The notes under the pieces are model-generated. The model worked only from the letters and a program-made list of their open reading frames with translations. It had not been told where the DNA came from and made no database searches. A stretch of DNA of 64,000 bases from Pseudoscleropodium purum. Taxonomy: Eukaryota; Streptophyta; Bryopsida; Hypnales; Brachytheciaceae. The stretch spans positions 18,538,001 to 18,602,000 of the forward strand of contig OZ017803.1 in assembly GCA_963969395.1 (NCBI GenBank), given 5' to 3'. Shown here one piece after another: positions 34,853 to 47,949 of the stretch. The stretch's first letter is position 1. Each line of letters opens with the position of its first letter. Both the position numbers and the translations under genes were made by a program.

Positions 34853-37800
34853 TCGGTTCCTGAGATGGGAACTGGGAGTTGTTCATTTTGCAAACTTCTT
34901 GTACTTTTCTATTCTCTTCGTTGTGTATCTCTCTCCAGCGCGACAGGATTGTATGATGTGGAGTTAGGATAGTACGAGCCGGTTTGCGAGTGATTTCTCC
35001 CCTTGGTGTTTCTTTTCCGATCCAAGGTGCATGTGAGTAGGTATCGAAGGGTTGGGAGTGAACTTAGTTCCTCAGCACGTCTAGAGTTTGAGATTCCGGG
35101 TGAGAAAGCCGTTGTTAGGCTAGGCGGGTAGGGAGGGATTCCTTAGCTGCGCTAGAACTCCCGGGTGGGAAATCCGGTCGAGTGTCCGATCTCCTATGAG
35201 GTCTCACCACCCGTATGGGTAACGGAAGAACTTTAGTTGATGTTGGAACGGACGGGTGCACTTGTAACCACCTGTCTTCGCACGGATCGGAAGTAGCATC
35301 AAGGTCGTTGTAGTACGAGAGGGTCGAGTGTGGGGTCTTTGTGTGACCTACAACCCGGATTGCTATCTGGGTTGTTGTGAAGGACCAAACCGGATCCGGA
35401 TTAGCTTAGGCGTTTAGGAAGTAGGACAGTGGGTCTTCAGCCACTATAAGTCACGGAAGGAGTGGTGGGCCTACCACTCTCAAATGTAAGCGGCGACCCC
35501 TCTGATGGTGAAACAGAGGCAAAACTAAACCGGATAGGATTACGGATACAAGATGACCATCCCGACCGGATTGGTCAGGACGGATTTCCAGGATCGGAAG
35601 TTGTGAGATCCTGGGGTTTGGGTATTTGTATGGACCGGATAGTTAGTAGGACCAGAAGAAGGGGAAATCCGGTCTATAGTTATCCGGTGTGGTGGTATTT
35701 CTGGTTCTAGATCTAGGACCGGAAAGTAAGATTGGGATACTGACTGAGCTTAACTGCTTAATAGAGCTAGATACTTCACAGGATCTCGTGGGTTCGATCT
35801 TTAGAGTCACTTAGTTATACTCTAGAGCAATTTTTGTGAGTATAATGGGGAATTGACCTGCCCTGTGCTGCGACATCACTCTCTCTTAGAAAATACGATG
35901 GCTTGCAATAATGTCCTATTTTATGGGGGGCTATTTACCTAGTAGAATGGATTATAATACATAGTATTCTTGAAAATAATGGTAAATGTTAGTATTTTGG
36001 GGCACCTTATTGGTATTTTTAATTTTTCATTTGGATTCTTTAAATGTACCGTATATTACTTATAATTTATTTTCTTATGATTGCCTTGGAATTGTCAAAG
36101 TGCATAGCAAGTCTCTTAGCATTGCTTAAAATACATATGCAAAAGAAAAAAATAGAGAAAGAAAAGCAAACATTATGAATGCCACAAAAGAACAAATCAA
36201 GTACTTAGTAAAAACTAGGTTTGTGTTTAATAACACATTTTAGAAATTAGAATTTCATACAAGGTTATAATATAATTCACCCCTCCAAGCCTTTTCAAAA
36301 GCAACCCAATCCAATAATTGGACCCTAAATTTTGGAAACTACACATTGAATACAAAGTACTTTATTGGATATGTATACCAAAGTGAAGTTGTGGCCATTT
36401 GTGAAGTACTATGTCCAAAATAGAAAAGCAGATTTTTCATTTCCATTCATAATTTTAGAGCCTTTATAATCTATACCCCTTTCCTTTTTCAAGTAACCAT
36501 TTTTATATATGCTATTTTACATTAATTATTCACATAACTCTGTGATATTATACATAACCCTATATTATATATAATCATGTTTCACACTTTTAAAGCACCT
36601 TATAATATATATAATTTATTTACAAATTTTACATAGAATAAATATATTAGACCCTATATTTTATAGCACATAAATTCTTATATTTTCAACAGTGTCCTCT
36701 CCAAAAAATTGTATGAAAGTATAGCTATTGGATTTTAATGAATTTTTCAATTTTTAAAATTGAAATTAGAACTAGACTTGATAAGTTTCATTTTGTTGGT
36801 TAGATTCAAATTTCAAAAAGGATCATTTCCCTAACTCATATTGCGACATTCAAATCAAGAACAAAGACCTAAAAGATGTCAAAATGCACTACATGGTGAT
36901 TTGTGAATCAAGCATCTTTTCATGTAAAAAATCAAAAAATATTACATGAATCAAATGAAGTAGTATTTCATATCACTCTCCAAAAATACATTTAAGTGTC
37001 TTCCACAAATAAAATTGGATAAACAAATGCATTTTTCTATCTTCTACACATTAGAGTCATCCACTAGTTGATTATTGATTAATGTAGCATTTTAGGATTA
37101 ATGACAATTGAGATAATATCAATTTTGTTAAATTGATTAAATTCCACAACTTTGGCACTTGTACGAAAGGCATTCCTCTCATATTGAACTTGCAACATGT
37201 ACCTTAATTTCTAAATTCCTTGTATATAGGGTGGTTGCAAGAAATACTTGTCCTTTACTTTGTCATATTACCTTTGGATAGGTGGTTTGGGGGCTATAAC
37301 TTTTGTTGTAGGTCCAATATGCAAAAATTTGAAATGAAAGTAAATGTAGGAGTTGTAGACAATTGTCTAGACATCAAGTACTTTAGGTGCACTTTTTGAA
37401 ACTACTTTGTTGTTTTTAATGAATCCCTGATTAGATGTTTAATTTTGTCATTTTGGAGGGGGGCAATAGTACTATTCTTGACCCAAAAATAAGAATTTGG
37501 AGCTGAAAATTGGAGAAATAGGTTGTATATTTAGATTACATGCAATGATAATGAGATTTTATGCAAATTTTGATATGTATGGCTTGCATATACATTTAAA
37601 GTGCAAATCCCTTATGCTAATCTTGGCTAGAATAAGAAAAAAAAAAATTTCAAAAGAATTTGGTGCAAGTCAAGTATGTCACAATGTAGAAAAATAGTCA
37701 ATTTTTTATTCAATTTTATAATTTTCTTAAATCATTGAAAACTAAAATGTTCATGTATCCATTTTTTGCTCATTGCTGGTCCCCTTGGCTTTATAGTAGT

Positions 37801-37858
37801 CTACAACTAGGCATTAGTAGTACAACTAGGCATTAGTAGTACAACTAGGCATTAGTAG
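37801..37858 (+). repeat. 19-bp tandem repeat x3
   Basis: tacaactaggcattagtag occurs three times head to tail without differences. Perfect identity in diverged spacer suggests a recent expansion. Confidence 0.85.
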
Positions 37859-39834
37859 TAGATAGTACAACACTAATTTTTTTATTCATTTTTAAAATTA
37901 ATTTTTAATGTTTTTAATGTTTAAAAAAAATTATAATTACTTCATTAAATTTTTACTCTTTTTTAAATTCTTTTTTAATTAATAATAATTTTATTTTTAT
38001 GCCTTAAATTACACTTACCTTACACTAATAGTACTTGTAATATTATAGTAGTGGTAGTCCTATAGCCCAAAGCAAAGTTTTTGAGACAAAAATGTTAAGT
38101 ATTTTTTTGCAATAGCCCAATAAAGCAATATTTCAAAATTTTCTAATTTAAAATAGTATAACTTTGATAAATTATTGTTACGCACTTTGTTGATCTACTA
38201 GCTAGGATAAATTATAGTTGTGTGAACTTGAATTCTTCAAACTAGTAAATATAGTGCTATATTATTAGTCTAATACATTAATTCTCAATCATTGAAAAAT
38301 GCAAAATTCTGTGTCGAAAACAAGAAATCGTAGAAAACATCATCTAGATTTTGTTGAGACCAACACAAATTTCTTCTAGTGAGTCTTATTATTTATTGAT
38401 GGTTTACTTTAATTAGAGCATTTGTTTAGAAAGTTAGAAGATAAGTATATTTAACTTCAATTTCATTAAATTGGTGGAATTAAAAGATTTAGGCAAGTTT
38501 CAAAATGCTCAACTTGAAACTAAACTATTATTTATTATTTTTTTGGTTTCTATTATAGAACTTGTAGAGTTGAACACTATGATTTTGGGAGCCCAAAATT
38601 GTACCAATTTTGTCAAAAGTGACAATGACAGTATGACACGATATTAGGTAGAAAAAAAATCTACCATGGAAAAACGTGCAAATTTTGGTTTGAACTAATT
38701 TCAATTTGATACTTAGAAGAATTCCATTTGATAATCTTCAATGCTTTTATAGAAATAAATAACTACTAGAACTCCAAATACAAGATGTTGTGTACATTAT
38801 ATTTATGTGTATTTTGAGTATAAAACTCTTGTATTATAAAGTCTTGATAACAATAATTTATAATGCATTTTAGTCCAATCTCAAGAGATATTATTTGTTT
38901 TAATGTAGAAAATTCTTGTAGCCCTTTCAATAAGGAATCCAAAAATGTAATTATATGCATGAAATGGATATTTTTTTAAGGAGAATAATAGCATTAAAAA
39001 CCATAGTATATGAGTTTTCTTAATACACATATCTTAGGCCAAACTTCCCAATTTCGGAGGGATTTTCTTCATAAACATTTTAAATTATTTTTATTGTACA
39101 TAAAATACTATGAATGAATTTTAATTTTAATTTTAATTGTATAAAATACATATTAAAGATAAATTTCCAAATGTATAAGATATTCGTATACTCATATGTA
39201 TATATATCCATATGTTGTACATACATATATAATATAACCATATAGAAGTCTATATATTTGAATACAACCCTTAGAAATGTATTCAATATTTATGAATGTC
39301 ATAGCCATATAAAAATTTCAAATTGAATGAATCATAGCTTTTTGAAAAGCTAATAAAATATCCTACAAATCCTCAAAAATCTCAAATATAGATTCCTTTG
39401 GATACATTTCCATATGGGCTTAGAAAGCCAACCTTCAATTTAAAACTAGATACAAAGTTGCAATGAATTCCCACTTACACTTGTTGGTGTTCTCAAAACC
39501 TACAATAATTTGGGCTTCTGGCATAAGTTGCTTAGTTTTTGGCAAAGTAAGAAGTAGGTGGTTATCAAAAGGTATTTATTAATTTCAAAGAATGAAGGTT
39601 TGAGAAAATCGTGGATGTTTTTTGAAAGTTGAGCTTCAAAGGGCCTATTACATAATAATTTAGTGGCTACTAAAGGAAAATTTTGTGAGATCCAACCTTG
39701 TAAAATAAAAAAATATTTAAATTGTTCAACAACCACCTTACTTAGATTTGAAGGTCACTTTTGTTGTTAGTGAAAGAAGATGTACATACAATATTTTTAT
39801 ACAAATGGAGGGCTTGGAGGTAAAACAACCCATG

Positions 39835-40385
39835 AGGGATATATAAATTAGGATTAGTAGAAGCTCAATCGCTCATATCTAGTTCAATCAAATTAAAGTG
39901 TAAATTGTATTCAATATAGAACTTTAGACTTCATTTTGGCATAGCAGAAAATTAATATTTTACAAAAGACTATGATTTTAAAAAAAATTGGGGAAATCAA
40001 TCTAAATTCCATCTCCAAAAAATCTCTTTGAGATTTCGAACTTCCAATCAAAAGTTAGGGACAAAATTCAAATAGAGGTTGACAAGAACATTTTCTTTGA
40101 CATTTTCAAACATCTTTTCTAAATTTTTTCTATAATATTTGTTTGGAGGCTCAAAACTCTAACAATTTTTTAGAAATTAAAGTTTGCTTAATTTTCCAAC
40201 TTTTTTATAGCTCATTTTTTTTGAAGTTGTTCTACGATGCCAAAATGAAGTTTGAAATTCTACATAGAATACAATTCCAATGTTTTGACAATGAGAATTC
40301 AAGCTCTCATCTTCAAATTGTTCCATGTGCTTTGAAAATTGATGATGGACAATAGATTTCATTTTTAAATGACCTCTCATCCATT
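39835..40385. mobile_element. Long inverted-repeat MITE, copy 1
   Basis: The left part (attgtattcaatatagaact, cttcattttggcatag) reappears as its reverse complement in the right part (ctacgatgccaaaatgaag, acatagaatacaatt). A homologous element lies at 43,255-43,830. Non-coding. Ends are blurred and no TSD was assigned. Confidence 0.55.
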
Positions 40386-42754
40386 ATGCAGTGGACATGT
40401 ATATTGATATTTTTTCTAGTATCTGGTCTTTCTTTACAATTAATTTTCCTTAGATTAGGCAAGATGACTTGTTAATTTCCAAAATCCTTCATAGTCTGAA
40501 AGTGACCTCTGACTAGCTATTGTAATTGGGATGTGCAAAGGACACGTGATCCCTCATGATGGTAGAAGAAAGTATAAGCCATGTGAGAATTGCACCTCAT
40601 TAAGAAACAATTATAGCAGTTCCAAACTTGAGCTCCCATAAAAAAAAGACTGTTTCCTTTTTGTACGAAGGTTTTATCTTCTAACACATGGAGTTTGCAA
40701 AGAATAAGTGGAAATGGACCTTTATAGTTTGTGTTTTGTAGATAGACAAAGTCTCCTGTCTAAATACAATAGCAACCATCATAGACCATACAATTAGTTA
40801 TGGACATAATAATGTAGGAGGGTGTGAGCTTCTTGACCTAGTATTTATAGATATTGTTGGCTTTGAGATTGCCATTATATAGTCTCAGTTACTAATATCC
40901 ATTGAATCTATGAACATTTATACAATAGGATTGAAAGGAGATTGTCTTACTAAGATTTAGGGTTTATTGAGCCAATCTATTAGTCTAGTTCATTCAATGA
41001 TGAAGAAATGAGGGATTAATAAGACCAATTGTGATAATGTGATAAATCATATGCAAAGTTTTTAACATTGTGTTATGATGATTGTGGTGCATCTTTGGAA
41101 TTCCTTTATAATCAACTCTTAGCTTTCTCTATAGGTTGAGTTTTAATTTGATTTCAACTTTCCTTAGGCACACTAGGTGATTGCATAAAATACATATATA
41201 TAATACTATTTTTTATCACACGTCTTTAGTTAATTTATTTTTTGGCCATAACTCTACTATCTTATTCCAAATCACTCAAAATTCATAGGCATGGTACTCA
41301 TGACTATTATATGCCTTGTATAATTTTTTGGAATTTTTAAAAATGTTTTATTGTCCAAAGATAGCCCCCAATTTTTGTCACTCTTGCCAATTTTAGATTT
41401 TTTTTTTGACAAAGTAATGTCCAAAGAAACAAACTTAAAAAGATGGTCTTCTAATAGGCTTTTGGCTACTATTCAAAGGATTTCTATTTTTTTAATGTAG
41501 AAGCTAATCTACAAAGTGATCTTCTTTCTATTTACATTTCAAAACATGTAAAATATTAGTTTGGTGTTTTTTTTACTAAATAAACACCTTTATAGAGTTG
41601 TTGCAAATTGAAATTTTTTATTTTTTTATTCCATATTTTTCTTATTTTTTCCTAATTAAAACATTAAAACATCTATTTTTTGGAGATTTAGAACTTTTCT
41701 AGTTCTCGTACTTAATAAACTTTTCTATACTTTTCTTTTGGTAGTTACCTTTATATTCAAGGTATATATTGGCCATATTTTTAAAATTGTTTTAAAATTG
41801 TTTTTTTTATTTCAAATAATTCCAAATAATAATTATTTTTTTAATTTAAAACAATTTTAAATTATCTCTAAAAGTTATAAACAAAAAAAGAATGATGGAA
41901 AATTTAAGAAAATAGATACTTTAGAATTTGATTTTTAGAAAATTCAAAAAAATTCAAAAAATCTATTTTTTCTAATTTAAAGGTGTTTCTTTTCAACCAT
42001 TTGTAGTTTTAGAGAAAAAAATTGCATTCTCTATATAAGCGCAAAGGTACTACAACTTGAGTACATGTTGAAGATGGGTTTTTTTTATTATTTTTAGAAA
42101 AATTCCTTGTCGATTTGTGTAACTTTAGTAGAAGTTGCTATATACCAATTTTGAACTTCAAATTTGCATTTGTGGATCACAAACAATTTACTAGAAAACC
42201 ACCAAAATAACCAAGGTAGGCAACCAATCAAGAACAATTTTAAAATGTTAAACTAATGTTTAAAAATTGAAAGAAAATACTCAATGTCTAAAACTACATG
42301 CATCTTTATTTCAAATTTCATAGAAAATGGACATATAACACAAATAGTTATGAACAAAAACCACATGTCTAAGGCCAAGGGAACAAAATAAGACAAATGT
42401 TTCTTACACCAAGCCCACTTTAGTACTAGATAACTTAGTTTAGTCTTCAAATTGGTTATAGTTCCTTCCATAATGCCAATTCTATGTTCCAACACTTTGA
42501 TATGTTCATCACTACTTTTCAAACATTCTTCAAGTGATTGGTAACATGGCTTCTTTTTTTAGAGAAATTTTGCCAGATTGTTAGAAATTTGACTTCTCGA
42601 GCTTCATCCCTCCAAAAATTGGCCCCTATAGTGAAGCCGTCAAAGGGGACACTGTTCCAAAAAAAAGCCCTAATTGGTAACTATTGATGATTCTTTGTGG
42701 CTCTCAATACACCTTCATTTAGCTTCGACTATGATGTAGTCTATAGGCATCCTA

Positions 42755-43125
42755 TTTTTTTCCTATATGTTGTACAATTCCAAATGATTTGAAATTTTTT
42801 AAGCATGTGGTCAACTTGTCTAAAAAATCCAAAGAAGCACCACCATTTTGGTCATTATTTCATAGAAGAGTGAATTTGTGAAATGTAGTTGCCTTGTATT
42901 TTGCAGGGCCCATAAAATAATTTAAGTGAATTTGAATACTAATATCTTGCAATCCATAAAGTGGAAATTTTTGAAATTTTTACTACATATTTTCAAATTA
43001 GTATACTATAAGATCCTATGATTACATGTGTCAAAAAAAGTTTTTTTTCAAGAATTTGGTACTTGTATAAAAAATGGCAATTTTCAAGCATTTTTGGTGA
43101 AAACGTAATCATGGAACTTTAGGGG
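42755..43125 (-). repeat. Dispersed TTAA-CCCC family, partial reverse copy
   Basis: Reverse complement of the family seen at 48,869: it ends ctttagggg followed by TTAA at 43,126-43,129 and contains caccattttggtcatt and ctaatatcttgcaatcc. The other end is truncated. Confidence 0.6.
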
Positions 43126-43254
43126 TTAAACAAATGAAGTAAAGATTTAAGTATTTTTTGAATCTAAGTGCCAAAAGCATTTAAATTCAAAAGGCACTTA
43201 TTAAATTTGTGTATTTCATAGTTGAAGAAAAGGTCTTTATAGAAGTGGGTTAAG

Positions 43255-43830
43255 TAGTAGGTGAAACTATCTATGTGGGATATGTAAATTAGGATTAATA
43301 GGAGCTTAAGTGCTCATAGTAAAGTCAAAATAGAAATTGTGTTCAAAGTTAAATTTCAAACCTCATTTAGTCATAGTAGAAAAACTCTTTTAAAAAAAAA
43401 TTTGAACCAAGTTAATGTGTATAATTAAGCTAAATTTCATCTCTAAAAAATGTTTTGAGGTTCTAAGACTCCTACTACAAATTATGGACAATCAAATTTT
43501 AGAGAGGTTGGAAGGAATTTTTTTTACATTTTCCAACACCTTCTTTGAATTTTATCCATAATTTTTTATTGGAGTCTCAAAACCTCAAAAGGATTTTTGG
43601 AGATAGAACTTAATTTGATTACCCAACTTTCAGTTTTCGTTTAAAATTTATATTAAAACATTATTCTACTATACCTAAATGAGGTTTGAAATTTAATTTT
43701 GAACCCAATTTCTACGTTTTGATAATGCATAGCCAAGTTCTTAGCTTCAAATTATTCGATACTCTTTGAAGATTCATGATCGATGGACAATTGATTTCAT
43801 TATATAAACAACCTCTTCATCCTTCATTCT
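43255..43830. mobile_element. Long inverted-repeat MITE, copy 2
   Basis: The left part (ttaaatttcaaacctcattt) is mirrored by the right part (aaatgaggtttgaaatttaa), and both match the copy at 39,835 (for example, the gggatat-taaattaggatta start). About 575 bases, non-coding. Confidence 0.6.
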
Positions 43831-43999
43831 CACCCAATGTCAATGAGGTAAATCTTCCACACTACTACCAAAAAATTTTGTTCATGATAGAAGGTCATTG
43901 AACTATTTTGAACATTTACTATATTTTCCACAACTTGGTCAAAGTTCAATTGGAATCTAAATTAAAGGTGTTTGATAATTAAATTAACCCCTGAATAGC

Positions 44000-46900
44000 C
44001 CTTGGGGTCTACAACTACGAAGCCACATCTATCAAATACTAAGAAAGAGGAATTTCCTATGGTACCAAATTGGCGGGAATTCATGCATCCAACCATTCCA
44101 ATAGAAGGGTTGCATTATAGAGGGTACATCCAAATTTTGCTGAGACTAGAGTTCCCTGAACCACAACGGATTTGATGCAAAACGACCAACATAGATGGCA
44201 TTTTATCACGGCAGGCATTTTCGCATTTTCTTAGAAATTCTGCTAAAAGTAATTCATGGACCACTCCGGTGGATGCCCTTGCCTTGGTGACCCAAACTCT
44301 ACAAAAAAATTGCAAGGCAAAATTCAAAGCAATGCATTCGTTCGGAATCTCACTGAAATGTACACTGTAGTCCTTATTCGTAATGCAAATTCTATATTTT
44401 CAATTCTGCCAACATTTCTACCATGTCTTTTAAGAATCGAAAAGTAGCACCCCACGTGCATCTGCTGTTGGAACAACTTTGTAGTACATTTGAAACTCTA
44501 AAAGCACTGAGAAGGGGTTCGAATACGTGGAAATGTCTGATATACGACCAAAAAGGGCCTCAGGGGACAGGGGTTAAGATGCATGATAATACTTTAACCT
44601 TGATTATTGAACATTTAAATTGGGATTCAAAGTCACTAATAGTCATCCAATGCATCAACAAAAGCTTAGTGAAAATAGGGAAAAATAAACATTTAAGCCT
44701 AAAAAAAGGTAAACTTTCAGGTCCTTAAATGGTTTTTGAATGGCCTTCTAAAGTCTTGCTTATTTTTCTAATGGTTTAAAAAAAAGGGGTCTTTTCAAAT
44801 ATGAACATAATCAATACAATTTAATTCCTTGAAAATATGTTAAAAAATGACTCTTTCTCTAATTGTTCAAAAGGATGTTATTCATTAAAAACATCAAGGT
44901 TCCCAGACAAACAAATCATGTAATTTATATCTAGCTAGCAATTTGATGTATAATATACAAGAGTATTCTTCACTTACTACAAAAATTATAGGTTTGAAAG
45001 TGTCAAGAATTGCTTCAATTAGAGTTTCAGTTGTTCAAATTAAAAAGTCAATTGCACCCGGATAACACTATTTCTCACCTTCCATATTGCGGCTATTTAT
45101 TGTATTGGCTCCGACAATCCTGTATTCATCCTAGCTAGCCCACCTGTCTATCTCATTTTTTGCTCCTCCATTTGTCATTTTTGGACACGGTTTTCTTTGC
45201 ATGTCGATACTTGCCTCTAGAAAAATTACAGTGTTTGGCAATCAATGTTCTGCGCCTATGCCCAATGTACTATGCCGTATGGAAGATGGATGCATTGTGC
45301 TCCAAGATTATAATAATGAGAGTGCCTTGTTCGTTGAACTGGTGTAGTGTTTTGGAGGCATGCACCATTATAGCCTTCACTACTGCCCCTTAGTTTGAGA
45401 GTTGCAGTTAGTGTTCTAGTACCATGAAACAAGGCGGCACTAGAGTTTGGGGACCTTCATGTCCAGCCTACACTTAGTTGAGGTGACACATTAGGGTTTT
45501 AGTACTTGTTCGTGCTTTTCTACTATTTTTCTACAGTAGTTTTAGGATTTAACAGTTTCTACTCTTGTATTGTTTCCCTGTAGCAGGGTAGGGTTTTAGT
45601 ATTGCATACTTCTGTACTATTTTTCTCTACCATGCTAGGAATTCACGGTTGTTGCTACTATATTGTTTCCATGCTAGAGGTTAAGGTTCCATTGTTGCCA
45701 CTTCTCTATTGTTTTCTTGCATTGTTGTACTTCGCATTGCTTTACTAGCTTTGACAATGCTATGGAGAGGGTTTACAGATACGCTATATGGTATGGTGTG
45801 AGGGTGATCCATCTCTTTTACAGTACACATTTGAAGAGATACAATGGTTGTAATTGTCGCTTTAGGCGGTTTTGCTTCAAAGTCACAAATATTGCTTTTC
45901 TAATGCCTAGACTCAAGCTTCATTCCTCTGAATTGTTGAATTTGTATACCTAAAACCATATGCAATCATATGAAAGGTCAACTAACCCTACAAGGGGAGG
46001 GTTTAGGGATTGTAAACCATAGTGTACAGTAGATTATAAGGAAAATGTTGAGGGAAGATGTTGAAGGCCACTTTGCACTACTGGTACCTGCGTTTTTAGA
46101 AGAAAGGGGACTTCTGCAAAAATAGCAAGGAGCGAGGTATTGTTATGTTTGCCCTCATACTCGCCCAAGATATATTAGACAGTGACGTAATGCTGCCAAT
46201 GGTTGAGGGGGGGGCCTACATATGTAACGTCTACTATGTATAGGCATCTACAATATGTGGTGCACAACTTTGGGGACTTGTAGGCCACCTGCAATTGCAT
46301 CCATTCATAGAGAGGAAACACCTACAAACAAAAGGTGAAGGTGTTGAGACTATTGCATCCGCAACTAGTGGAGGGGACTGTTGCCAAGTACTTCAAGACA
46401 CTAAAAAAAATGGTTGTAGTAGGTAATAGCCACTTCCTAACACCCATAAGGGATGGATGTGCACCGAACAGGTCCTGTCTACCTTCAACACCACCTACAT
46501 CTTCACCTGGTCCTAGGGTGCAGACTTAGTTCAAATGCAAGGCCCTAGACCTTTACGCGACTTTGACAATGTAGGTACAACAACTTCTAGACTTTGTAGC
46601 GGGAAACAATACACTGATGGAACACCTTCAGGGGGATTTCTACCGATTGTAGGGAAAGATGAATACGTTGGTAGTCAACTTCGAGTTTGGAGTTATACAT
46701 CTTGTGAAGACAACTCCAATGTTTCATCGTGTGTAAGATGGCATGGGTATGGACTTGGGACTCTTGAAGGACATGCTAGAGAGAAACAAAAGACTACTAG
46801 TCTATAGAAAGTTAGGATTGAATGGTCGCTTTCCAGCTTGATACAAGATGCCCTCTAGTACATGGACTATAGCAATTCAAAACCATGCCAGTGTTTCATG

Positions 46901-47021
46901 CGAGGGTCAGTCTTGCACACTTCTAGGGATTGTCTAAGAGGCACTACAAATGCGTCTACTTTTTCATTATGCTTAATTTTTTTTCCTTCCAAATTCAAAT
47001 ATGTTGAAGTCTGCATGTTTG
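44000..47021. other. Unassigned region, possibly decayed coding
   Basis: Somewhat GC-richer from 45.1 to 46.9 kb. Open frames such as 45,160-45,393, 45,717-45,953 and 46,535-46,807 occur on the plus strand in different frames, without splice pairing or a known domain. Could be a very old transposon or gene relic; no function is offered. Confidence 0.3.
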
Positions 47022-47029
47022 CCATGTTA

Positions 47030-47949
47030 TTTTGTTGGACCCTTCAAATTTAGTCAATCAAAACACTATTTTAGATTAAGGGACAATAAGAAAAGAACTT
47101 TTCTTCTACAATATAAATTCAAAATGCCTATATAAAAAACAAAATAAAAGTGTAATCAACTTTAAAGATTAAATATTAAAAAAAAAATTGAAAAGTAAAG
47201 CTTCAAAGACAAGCCCTTAAGCTTTAAAGACAAAACATAATAGAAAAGGAAAAAAAAAATTAAAAAGTTAAGCTTCAAGGATAAGCCCTTGAGCTTTAAA
47301 GATAAAACACAAAAGAAAAGGAAAAAAATTTTAAAGGATAAAGCTTCAAGGACCTACCCTTAAGCTCTAGAGATAAAGCATAAAAGAAAAAGAATTTGAA
47401 AAGTAAAGCTTCAAAGACAAGCCCTTGAGCTTTAAAAACAAAACCTAAAAAGAAAGTTAAAAAAAAGTAAAAAGTAAAGCTTCAAGGACAAGCCCTTCAA
47501 CTTTAAAGACAAAGAAAAAAATAATAAAAAATACTAAGGTTTCACGGATAAGCTTTGAGGGTAAGACATAAATGAAAAGGAAATAACTTAAACAATTTTT
47601 GAGATACGCCTTGTAGCCTTGTTGTGTCTATAGTTTCTTGGAGGTGTCCCTATGTTTTAAATTTTCATAATTTTAATTCTCCTTCTTTAGTATAAAGAAC
47701 ATAATTATGATTGTTTTTCTATGCTTGTATTTTATATGGTCTATGACATTTTTTATTTTTTATTTTACTTTTTTCTCCTTCTTATCTTTTTTGGTGGTTC
47801 ACAATGTTATACACCATTTTCTTTTTATTACACTTCTATTTTTTTTTTTATATAGGTATTTTAAGTTTATATTGTAGAAGTAGAGTTCTCTTTTTTTTGT
47901 CCCTTAATCTAAAAAAATGTTTTGATTGACTAAAGTTGAAGGCCCTAAA
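47030..47949. mobile_element. DNA element with ~100-bp TIRs enclosing a minisatellite
   Basis: The left TIR from about 47,036 (acccttcaaatttagtcaat then caaaaca) is mirrored by the right TIR ending about 47,945 (gttttgattgactaaagttg, aaggccc). Matching continues for about 100 bases (dattaagggacaa, cttctacaatataaa). Flanks CCATGTTA (47,022-47,029) and CCATGTTG (47,950-47,957) look like an 8-bp target duplication with one change. Long TIRs recall Mutator-like elements, while an 8-bp TSD recalls hAT. There is no transposase ORF; the core is the 70-bp array. Confidence 0.65.
47195..47585 (+). repeat. ~70-bp tandem repeat, about 6 units
   Basis: Units begin near 47,198, 47,270, 47,341, 47,406, 47,477 and 47,540 with aagcttcaaggacaagccc followed by ttnagctttaaagacaaaac and an A-rich tract. 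Purine-rich and non-coding. Confidence 0.85.

Larger units (their letters stand above)
32580..35875 (+). mobile_element. LTR-like element (possible solo LTR) with TG...CA ends and TSD
   Basis: Starts TGTCGCAGC and ends GCTGCGACA, and is flanked by the direct repeat TCACT at 32,575-32,579 and 35,876-35,880. TG...CA ends with a 5-bp duplication are the hallmark of LTR-retroelement integration. I see no internal second LTR, primer-binding site, protease, RT or integrase, so it is best read as a solo long LTR or a compact non-autonomous element. It is much richer in GC than its surroundings and packed with CCGGA words. It carries two TATA-like sites (32,853 and 34,845) and one long ORF. A DNA transposon with 9-bp TIRs and a 5-bp TSD is the alternative. 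Confidence 0.65.
35881..44000. other. A+T-rich repeat spacer
   Basis: No supportable gene in about 8 kb; ORFs stay below 90 codons. It contains a 19-bp triplicate at 37,801-37,858 and the inverted-repeat elements at 39.8 and 43.3 kb with the reverse family copy between them. Confidence 0.55.

Noticed and set aside
47195..47585. CRISPR-like array
   Set aside because: Head-to-tail repeats without unique spacers, inside a transposon-like unit of a plant nuclear genome.
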